DNA of 8,993 nt from Betaproteobacteria bacterium (GTDB lineage: Bacteria; Pseudomonadota; Gammaproteobacteria; Burkholderiales; SG8-41). A program made the translations under genes and the position numbers. The notes under the pieces were generated by a model, which saw nothing but the letters and a program-made list of their open reading frames with translations, had not been told where the DNA came from and did no database searches. Location: the NCBI GenBank assembly GCA_021300125.1, contig JAJTHX010000155.1:1-8993 (forward strand), given 5' to 3'. Below, piece by piece: positions 1-5,146 of this stretch; position 1 is the first letter of the stretch; every line of letters begins with the position of its first letter.

Positions 1-1
1 C

Positions 2-64
2 CGCCAGATCCCGGTCGGCGCCAGCCGCGAGATCGTGAAAAGAGTGTTCGGCGTGCTGGATTAG
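2..64 (+). CDS. C-terminal tail of an unidentified rightward gene (partial)
   Basis: Only the last 20 codons and a TAG stop (62-64) lie in the window; the gene begins beyond the left edge. The visible peptide is RQIPVGASREIVKRVFGVLD. Nearly all codons end in G or C, as in the neighbouring genes, which supports real coding. The stretch VGASREIVKRVF resembles the recognition helix of Crp/Fnr-type winged helix-turn-helix regulators (typically 'vGaSREmVsRvl'), so a transcriptional regulator is a possible reading. Crp/Fnr proteins normally continue with a beta-hairpin wing after this helix, and here the chain stops four residues later. The family guess is therefore weak. The gene converges with polA, and its stop codon lies inside the first unit of the 35-bp tandem repeat. 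Confidence 0.5.
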   Translation, partial: RQIPVGASREIVKRVFGVLD

Positions 65-130
65 CAGTCGCGCAAAATGCACAAGGCGCGCTGCGTTAGC
101 AATCGCGTAAAAAAAACAAGGCGCGTTGCG
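61..130. repeat. Imperfect 35-bp tandem direct repeat, two units
   Basis: Unit 1 (61-95) and unit 2 (96-130) abut directly and match at 29 of 35 positions by eye. Both begin TTAGCA and end with GGCGCG, one variable base (C or T), then TGCG. Three of the six differences sit together at unit positions 18-20, where unit 1 reads TGC and unit 2 reads AAA, completing an uninterrupted A8 run (109-116). The array occupies most of the gap between the first gene and polA and includes the TAG stop of the first gene in unit 1. Each unit carries one arm of the polA terminator stem plus an adjacent A-rich tract. It looks like a local tandem duplication that has since diverged. Confidence 0.85.
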
Positions 131-150
131 TGGTTTCAGCGCAGCGCGTC
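109..150 (-). terminator. Rho-independent terminator of polA
   Basis: Read on the minus strand just past the polA stop, bases 150-140 pair with 130-120 in an 11-bp GC-rich stem (two G-U wobbles) closed by a 9-nt loop (139-131). After two U and a G from CUUG, an uninterrupted U8 follows (complement of A8 at 109-116). Stem plus U-tract immediately downstream of the polA stop (153-155) is the classic intrinsic terminator layout. On the plus strand the same stem is followed only by TCTTTCAG, so it would be a weak terminator for the incoming gene. The second copy of the arm (85-95) can also pair with 140-150, leaving a much longer loop. Confidence 0.8.
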
Positions 151-152
151 TT

Positions 153-2885
153 TCAGTGCGCGCGGTCCCAGTTCGCTCCGGCGCCGACTTCCACCAGCAG
201 CGGTACAGCGAGCCGTGCCACCCCGGTCATCAGCCGCGCCACTTCGTCGCGCACCCGCCCGAGTTCCTCCTGCGGCACCTCCAGCACCAGTTCGTCGTGC
301 ACCTGCATGATCAGCCGCGTGCCGAGCTTTTCTTCTTCCAGCCAGCGCTGCACCGCGATCATGGCCATCTTGATCAGGTCGGCAGCCGTGCCCTGCATCG
401 GCGCATTGATCGCAGCGCGTTCAGCACCCTGGCGGCGGTTGCCGTTGCTGCTGCGGATTTCCGGCAGCCACAGCCGGCGCCCGAACACGGTTTCGACATA
501 ACCCTGCCGGTGTGCCTGATCGCGCGTGACGCGCATGTATTCGGCAACACCCGGATAGCGCTGGAAATAGCGGTCCATGTACTGCTGCGCGGCGGCGCGC
601 TCGAGGTTGAGCTGGCGGGCGAGGCCGAAGGCCGACATGCCGTAGATCAGGCCGAAGTTGATGACCTTGGCATAGCGCCGCTGCTCGCTGTCCACCGCGG
701 CAAGGTCAACACCGAAGATCTCCGCGGCGGTGGCGCGGTGGATATCCTCGCCGGCAGCAAAGGCCTTGAGCAGGCTCTCGTCCCTGGAAATGTGCGCCAT
801 GATGCGCAGCTCGATCTGTGAATAGTCCGCTGAAACGATCACCGAACCCTGCGGCGCGATGAAGGCCTCGCGGATGCGCCTGCCCTCGGCCGTGCGGATC
901 GGGATGTTCTGCAGATTGGGATCGCTGCTCGCCAGCCGCCCGGTCACCGCAGTGGCCTGGCCGTAACTGGTGTGCACGCGGCCGGTGGCCCGGTTGATCA
1001 TGCCCGGCAGCTTGTCAGTGTAGGTCGATTTCAGCTTGGCCAGCCCGCGGTATTCGAGGATCAGCTTGGGCAGCGGGTGATCCAGTGCCAGCTCCTCGAG
1101 TGATTCCTCGTCGGTGGAGGGCGCGCCGCCGGGCGTCTTTTTCACGGGCTTCAGGCCCTGCTTCTCGAACAGCACCTCCTGGATCTGTTTCGGGGAGCTG
1201 AGGTTGAAGGGCTGGCCCGCCTGCTCGTGCGCGCGGCGCTCGATTTCAAGCATCTTCGTGCCGAATTCTGCCGACAGCTCACCGAGCAGCCGCTCGTCGA
1301 GCAGCACGCCGTTGCGCTCCATGGCGTAGAGCACCTGCATCGCCGGCATCTCGATGTCGGCATAGATGTGTTTGAGTTTTTCATCCGCTGCGAGCCGCGG
1401 GTATTGCGCCTGATGCAGTTGCAGTGTGATGTCGGCGTCTTCCGCGGCATATTCGGCGGCGCGTTCGACGGCGACCTGCTCAAAGCCGATGCGTTTCGCA
1501 CCGGTGCCCGTCAGTTCATCATAACTTATTGTTTTTATTGATAAAATTCTTTGTGCTTGGGAATCCATGTCATGCCGCTGATGGCTTTCCAGGACATAGG
1601 ACTCGAGCAGCGTATCGTGGGCGATGCCCCGCAGTTGGATGCCGCAGTTGGCAAAAACATGGCAGTCGTACTTGATGTGCTGGCCGAGCTTGGCGCGCCG
1701 CGGACTCTCCAGCCAGGGCTTGAGTCTGGCCAGTACGGTCTCGCGCGGCAGTTGCTCCGGCGCGCCGGCATAAACATGGCCCAGGGGTATGTAGGCGGCG
1801 CGACCCGCTTCGGTGGCCAGCGAAATGCCGACCAGTTCCGCGCGCAGCGGATCAAGGCTGGTGGTTTCGGTGTCGACCGCGGTCAGCTCCGCCGTCTCGA
1901 TGCGCCGCAACCATTCATCCAGCGCAGCCTCTGTCAGCACGGTTTCGTACTGGCGCGGGTGCTGCGGATGTACCGCCCGGGGCATCGCGGCAGACTGCGG
2001 GGCTTCCGGCGAGGGCGTGCCGATGCCTGCGGCAGCTGCGGCGCCATCGAGCTCACGCCGCCAGGTCCTGAATTCAAAACGCTCGAACAGGGCCGCGAGC
2101 TGCGCCTTGTCCGCCGGCTGCGGGCCGAGGTTTTCGACATGCACGGGCAGCGGCACGTCGCATTTGATGGTCAGCAGCTCTCGCGCCTTGGGCAGCCAGT
2201 CCAGCGTCCTGCGCAGATTCTCCCCGACCGCGCCGCCAATGTCGGCCGATTTCGCGATGATGGCATCGAGCGTGCCGTGCTCCTTCAGCCACTTCACTGC
2301 GGTTTTCGGACCGACCTTGGGCACCCCGGGCACATTGTCCACGGCGTCGCCGATCAGTGTCAGGTAATCCACCATGCGTTCGGGCGGCACGCCGAATTTC
2401 TGCTCGACACCGGCCACATCCAGCGTTTCGTTGGACATGGTATTGACCAAAGTCACCTGCGGCGTCACCAGCTGGGTGATGTCCTTGTCGCCGGTGGAGA
2501 TCACCACCCGCATGCCCGCGCGCTCCGCCTCGTGCGCCAGCGTGCCGATCACGTCGTCGGCCTCCACGCCCTCGATTTCTAGCAAGGGCCAGCCCATGGC
2601 GACGATGGCTTCCTTCAGCGGCGCAATCTGCGAGGCCAGCTCCGGCGGCATCGGAGGCCGGTTCGCCTTGTATTCGGGATAAAAAATGTCACGGAAGGTC
2701 TTGCCCTTGGCATCAAACACGCAGGCGCTGTATTCGGCAGGCACATCCTTGTGCAGCCGGCGCAGCATGTTGAGCACGCCGTAGATGGCATTGGTGGGCT
2801 CCCCCTTGCTGTTGCTGAGGTCGCGGATCGCGTGGAAGGCACGGTAAAGATAGGAGGAGCCGTCTACGAGGAGCAGGGTTTTCAT
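153..2885 (-). CDS. polA: DNA polymerase I, full length with proofreading domain
   Basis: 910 residues, close to the 928 of E. coli Pol I. It fills gaps in excision repair and replaces RNA primers in lagging-strand synthesis. The 5' nuclease domain covers about 1-290, with D8, D58, ADD at 109-111, GDKD at 132-135 and GDAVDN at 179-184. A low-complexity Ala/Pro linker lies at about 281-312. The 3'-5' exonuclease domain (about 315-500) keeps its metal ligands: DTE at 338-340, D407 in GQHIKYD, and Y479/D483 in YAAED, so proofreading should be active. The polymerase domain (about 515-910) has motif A D687 (SADYSQIELR), motif B R737, K740, F744 and Y748, and motif C HDE at 863-865. The start MKTLLLVDGSSYLYRAFHA matches the family N-terminus. 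No Shine-Dalgarno is visible. Residues 443-457 are encoded by an AT-rich patch. It diverges from the DUF2782 gene and ends at a terminator. Confidence 0.98.
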   Translation of the reverse strand: MKTLLLVDGSSYLYRAFHAIRDLSNSKGEPTNAIYGVLNMLRRLHKDVPAEYSACVFDAKGKTFRDIFYPEYKANRPPMPPELASQIAPLKEAIVAMGWPLLEIEGVEADDVIGTLAHEAERAGMRVVISTGDKDITQLVTPQVTLVNTMSNETLDVAGVEQKFGVPPERMVDYLTLIGDAVDNVPGVPKVGPKTAVKWLKEHGTLDAIIAKSADIGGAVGENLRRTLDWLPKARELLTIKCDVPLPVHVENLGPQPADKAQLAALFERFEFRTWRRELDGAAAAAGIGTPSPEAPQSAAMPRAVHPQHPRQYETVLTEAALDEWLRRIETAELTAVDTETTSLDPLRAELVGISLATEAGRAAYIPLGHVYAGAPEQLPRETVLARLKPWLESPRRAKLGQHIKYDCHVFANCGIQLRGIAHDTLLESYVLESHQRHDMDSQAQRILSIKTISYDELTGTGAKRIGFEQVAVERAAEYAAEDADITLQLHQAQYPRLAADEKLKHIYADIEMPAMQVLYAMERNGVLLDERLLGELSAEFGTKMLEIERRAHEQAGQPFNLSSPKQIQEVLFEKQGLKPVKKTPGGAPSTDEESLEELALDHPLPKLILEYRGLAKLKSTYTDKLPGMINRATGRVHTSYGQATAVTGRLASSDPNLQNIPIRTAEGRRIREAFIAPQGSVIVSADYSQIELRIMAHISRDESLLKAFAAGEDIHRATAAEIFGVDLAAVDSEQRRYAKVINFGLIYGMSAFGLARQLNLERAAAQQYMDRYFQRYPGVAEYMRVTRDQAHRQGYVETVFGRRLWLPEIRSSNGNRRQGAERAAINAPMQGTAADLIKMAMIAVQRWLEEEKLGTRLIMQVHDELVLEVPQEELGRVRDEVARLMTGVARLAVPLLVEVGAGANWDRAH
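1516..1555 (-). other. AT-rich, rare-codon patch inside polA
   Basis: Counting by eye, 8 of these 40 bases are G or C, in a gene that is otherwise strongly GC-rich. On the polA strand the codons run roughly CAA GCA CAA AGA ATT TTA, then TCA ATA AAA ACA ATA, then AGT TAT GAT GAA. AGA, TTA and ATA are the sort of codon that GC-rich proteobacteria avoid. The encoded peptide QAQRILSIKTISYDE (443-457) nevertheless fits the family without a gap: E. coli has HDMDSLAERWLKHKTITFEE at this place. No frame shift, insertion or clear promoter was found in it. Confidence 0.75.
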
Positions 2886-2928
2886 GCGCAGGAACTGCAG
2901 CGGATGCCGGTGCGGGGCGGGAGTGGGG

Positions 2929-2937
2929 ATTATCGCA
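2929..2937 (-). promoter_or_regulatory. Candidate extended -10 promoter of polA
   Basis: The minus strand reads TGCGATAAT, an extended -10 (TGn plus a hexamer matching TATAAT at five of six positions). No convincing -35 lies at the usual spacing; TTGAAA occurs but 24 bp upstream. The predicted start near 2922 would give a leader of about 36 nt. The bases ATAATCCCC at the same place recur in the uvrD promoter candidate. Confidence 0.45.
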
Positions 2938-2958
2938 GACCCCCATCGCCGCCGCGCC

Positions 2959-2987
2959 TTTCAAAAGGGCGGCGAAAGCCGGATAAT
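2959..2987 (+). promoter_or_regulatory. Candidate sigma-70 promoter of the DUF2782-thrB cluster
   Basis: TTTCAA (2959-2964) and GATAAT (2982-2987) are separated by exactly 17 bp. The -10 matches consensus at five of six positions and the -35 at about three. Start of transcription near 2994 would leave a leader of about 32 nt before the ATG at 3027. It lies back to back with the polA promoter candidate. Confidence 0.4.
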
Positions 2988-3026
2988 CAGGCTTTGCGCA
3001 GCTCACTGACCGCAACCGCAAATACC

Positions 3027-3371
3027 ATGCGCCCATACTTCCGCACCGCCGTCCTCGCCGTCCTCTTTGCCGCCTCGTTTTCCGCGCTGGCCCAGGACCG
3101 CTCCCGCGCGCAACCGGTGCCCGAGCCGCCGCCACCGCCGCCGGGCTTCGAGCTCGACCCCGCGCTGGAACCCCAGATCACCATCCGCAAACGTGGCGAA
3201 GACCAGGTCGAGGAATACCGCATCGGCGGCCGCCTCTACATGATCAGGGTCACGCCGCCGGGCGGCAGGCCCTATTACATGATCGATCAGCGCGGCGACG
3301 GCAAGTTCACACGCCAGGAATCACACGACAGCGGCCTGCGGCCGCCGATGTGGGTCATCCACCAGTTCTGA
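3027..3371 (+). CDS. DUF2782-family small exported protein
   Basis: 114 residues, function unknown. An N-terminal signal peptide is clear: basic MRPYFR, a hydrophobic core TAVLAVLFAASFSA, and a likely signal-peptidase site around SALAQ-D (residues 19-24). A proline-rich spacer with six consecutive prolines (34-39) follows. The conserved part (about 49-114) contains ITIRKRGEDQVEEYRIGGRLYMIRVTP, then PYYMIDQRGDGKF and a C-terminal PMWVIHQF. This matches my memory of DUF2782 proteins ('EEYRvnGqlYmikVtP...pYYlvD.dGdG...pmWvl'), which commonly sit between polA and thrB in Beta- and Gammaproteobacteria. The frame is open upstream to 2751, but starting at 3027 gives the signal peptide and avoids overlap with polA. 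It is probably cotranscribed with thrB, 57 bp downstream. No Shine-Dalgarno is visible. Confidence 0.85.
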   Translation: MRPYFRTAVLAVLFAASFSALAQDRSRAQPVPEPPPPPPGFELDPALEPQITIRKRGEDQVEEYRIGGRLYMIRVTPPGGRPYYMIDQRGDGKFTRQESHDSGLRPPMWVIHQF

Positions 3372-3428
3372 GCCGCGCCGGTTACCCCCCGGCGAAGGCG
3401 CACACGCCGCGCGCCGGCGTCTGACACC

Positions 3429-4391
3429 ATGTCCGTATTCACCACCGTCACCCCCGAACAACTGCGCGCCTGGCTGCGCGGCTACGACGTGGGCGAACTG
3501 CTCGACCTGCAGGGCATCAGCGCCGGCATCGAGAACACCAATTACTTCGTCACCACCAGCGGCGGCCGCTGGGTGCTGACCCTGTTCGAGAAACTGAGCG
3601 CGGCAGAGCTGCCCTTCTACCTCGGACTGATGGCACACCTCTCGCGCCTGGGTGTGCCCAGCGCCTGCCCGGTGGCCGACCGCCAGGGCCGTTTGCTCGG
3701 TCAGCTCAACGGCAAACCGGCGGCGCTGGTGCTGCGCCTCGATGGCCGCGACGTCACCGAACCTTCGGTGGCGCAATGCGCCGCCGTCGGCTCAGTGCTC
3801 GCGCAGCTGCATCTCGCCGGGCAATCCTATCCGGGGCGGATGGACAACCCGCGCGGGCCCTCCTGGTGGACGGCAGTGCTGCCGGATATAGAGCCCTTCA
3901 TGGCGGCTGACGACGCGGCCCTGTTGCGCGACGAGATCGCCTGGCAGGCGGGCGTGGACCGCGGCGGGCTGCCGCACGGCGCCATCCACGCCGACCTGTT
4001 CCGCGACAACGTGCTGTTCGACGGCGACCGCGTCGCCGGGGTCATCGACTTTTATTTCGCCTGCACCGACGCCCTGCTCTATGACCTCGCGATCACCGCT
4101 AACGACTGGGGTGTCAATGCCGACGGCCGCTTCGACGGGCCACGCCTGCACGCGCTCGCCGGTGCTTACGCCGCACTGCGCCCGTTCACCGCGGCCGAGC
4201 AGTCCGCCTGGCCAGCGATGCTGCGCGCGGGTGCATTGCGCTTCTGGGTATCGCGGCTGTACGATTTTCACCTGCCCCGCGCCGGCGAGCTGACTCACGC
4301 CAAGGATCCCGCGCATTTCCGCCGCATCCTGGCGCTGCGCCGCGACGGCGCAATCCCGGCACTGGGCCGGGGCGGGCTGAAGACGGACTGA
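3429..4391 (+). CDS. thrB: Homoserine kinase, type II (APH/choline-kinase fold)
   Basis: 320 residues. It phosphorylates homoserine to O-phosphohomoserine with ATP, the step that commits the aspartate-family pathway to threonine. This is the aminoglycoside-phosphotransferase-like form, not the GHMP-kinase form of E. coli. The N-lobe nucleotide region contains GIENTNYFVTT (33-43) and VLTLFEKL (49-56). The C-lobe has the catalytic loop HADLFRDN (187-194), with D189 as the likely base and N194 as a metal ligand, and the DFG-like IDFYFA (206-211) with D207. The usual family wording LPFYLGLMAHL (61-71) and NDWGVN (225-230) is intact. The start MSVFTTVTPEQLRAWL is family-typical. No Shine-Dalgarno precedes it; the 57-bp gap from DUF2782 holds only short GC-rich inverted repeats (CGCCGG 3376-3381 with CCGGCG 3389-3394) without a T-run. 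No threonine-rich leader peptide was found. Confidence 0.95.
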   Translation: MSVFTTVTPEQLRAWLRGYDVGELLDLQGISAGIENTNYFVTTSGGRWVLTLFEKLSAAELPFYLGLMAHLSRLGVPSACPVADRQGRLLGQLNGKPAALVLRLDGRDVTEPSVAQCAAVGSVLAQLHLAGQSYPGRMDNPRGPSWWTAVLPDIEPFMAADDAALLRDEIAWQAGVDRGGLPHGAIHADLFRDNVLFDGDRVAGVIDFYFACTDALLYDLAITANDWGVNADGRFDGPRLHALAGAYAALRPFTAAEQSAWPAMLRAGALRFWVSRLYDFHLPRAGELTHAKDPAHFRRILALRRDGAIPALGRGGLKTD

Positions 4392-4393
4392 AC

Positions 4394-5131
4394 ATGGAAC
4401 CACGCGCAGTGGCAATGTCCAACGGCTGGCGCTGGATCGTCGACGGCTTCCGCCTGTTCCGCCGCCAGCCGCTGATCTGGATCCTGCTGCTTGGCGCGCT
4501 GATGCTGATCGGCCTGGTCTCGACCCTGCTGCAGCCGGTCGGTCCGCTCGCGATCAGCCTGCTCACGCCGGTGTTCATCGCCGGGCTGATGAACGCCTGC
4601 CTCACCACCGACCGCGGTGGCGAACCCGACATCGGCCACCTCTTCAGCGCCTTCCGCGGCCATGCCGCGCCGCTGGTCACCATCGGCGGCGTCTACCTGG
4701 TCGGCAACATCGTTGCCGTGGGCGTGGTGCTGATGGGCGCCGGCAACGAGGCACTGCAGGTGGTGTTGTCCCGGACGCGCAACGAAGCGGCGATGGCGCA
4801 GGCGCTGCGCGACCTCAGTTCAGGCCTGCTCACCGGCACCCTGGTGTTCATGCCGGTGCTGATGGCGGTTTGGTTCGCGCCGCTGCTGGTGGTGTTCCGC
4901 GGCATGACGCCGGTCGCGGCGATGAAATCCTCGCTGCAGGCGTGCTGGCGCAACCTGCTGCCCTTCACGCTCTATGGCGCCGCCATCGTCGTGCTTTGGC
5001 TCATCGCATCGATTCCGCTGATGCTGGGCCTGGTCGTGCTGCTGCCGGTGATGGCCTGCTCGGTCTATACGGCCTACAAGGACCTCTACGGCGAGGTCGA
5101 GGCGCCGGCCGCCGGTGATTCCACGGCCTGA
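4394..5131 (+). CDS. BPSS1780-family integral membrane protein
   Basis: 245 residues with about six hydrophobic segments: 27-46, 49-69, 93-115, 146-167, 188-207 and 208-227. The N-terminus SNGWRWIVDGFRLFRRQPLIWI resembles the opening of BPSS1780-family membrane proteins ('..RGW.Wi.eGf.LFr.nP'), a family without an established function. A conserved-looking amphipathic stretch VFRGMTPVAAMKSSLQACWRNLLPF (167-191) precedes the last hairpin. The ATG lies two bases after the thrB stop, so translational coupling with thrB is likely. Methionine 8 (4415) is an alternative start, but residues 1-7 fit the family better. The stop (5129-5131) falls within the hairpin shared with uvrD. Gene order thrB - this protein - uvrD appears conserved in Betaproteobacteria to my recollection; a role in threonine metabolism is not implied by the sequence. 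Confidence 0.8.
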   Translation: MEPRAVAMSNGWRWIVDGFRLFRRQPLIWILLLGALMLIGLVSTLLQPVGPLAISLLTPVFIAGLMNACLTTDRGGEPDIGHLFSAFRGHAAPLVTIGGVYLVGNIVAVGVVLMGAGNEALQVVLSRTRNEAAMAQALRDLSSGLLTGTLVFMPVLMAVWFAPLLVVFRGMTPVAAMKSSLQACWRNLLPFTLYGAAIVVLWLIASIPLMLGLVVLLPVMACSVYTAYKDLYGEVEAPAAGDSTA

Positions 5132-5146
5132 GCCGCGCTCAGGCCG
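5124..5146. terminator. Shared convergent hairpin containing both stop codons
   Basis: CGGCCTGAG (5124-5132) and CTCAGGCCG (5138-5146) form a perfect 9-bp inverted repeat around a 5-nt loop. The TGA of the BPSS1780-like gene (5129-5131) is in the left arm and the complement of the uvrD TGA (5139-5141) is in the right arm. Only seven bases separate the two genes. There is no T-run on either side, so it is not a textbook intrinsic terminator. It may act as a bidirectional 3'-end or RNA-stabilising stem. Confidence 0.55.

Noticed and set aside
1516..1555. Internal promoter, DnaA box or IHF site in the AT-rich polA patch
   Set aside because: TAAAAT and TATGAT occur, but no acceptable -35 lies 16-18 bp away on either strand. 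TTATCAATA does not match TTATNCACA, and the IHF consensus is not met.
1551..2582. A 343-codon plus-strand frame opposite polA (also 126-821)
   Set aside because: Shadows of polA caused by GC-rich codon structure; no family resemblance and no start signals.
2751..3026. Upstream extension of the DUF2782 frame into polA
   Set aside because: It overlaps the conserved polA N-terminus and would hide the signal peptide that begins at 3027.
3372..3428. Terminator between the DUF2782 gene and thrB
   Set aside because: The short GC-rich inverted repeats there (6 and 4 bp) have no T-run, and the genes are probably cotranscribed.
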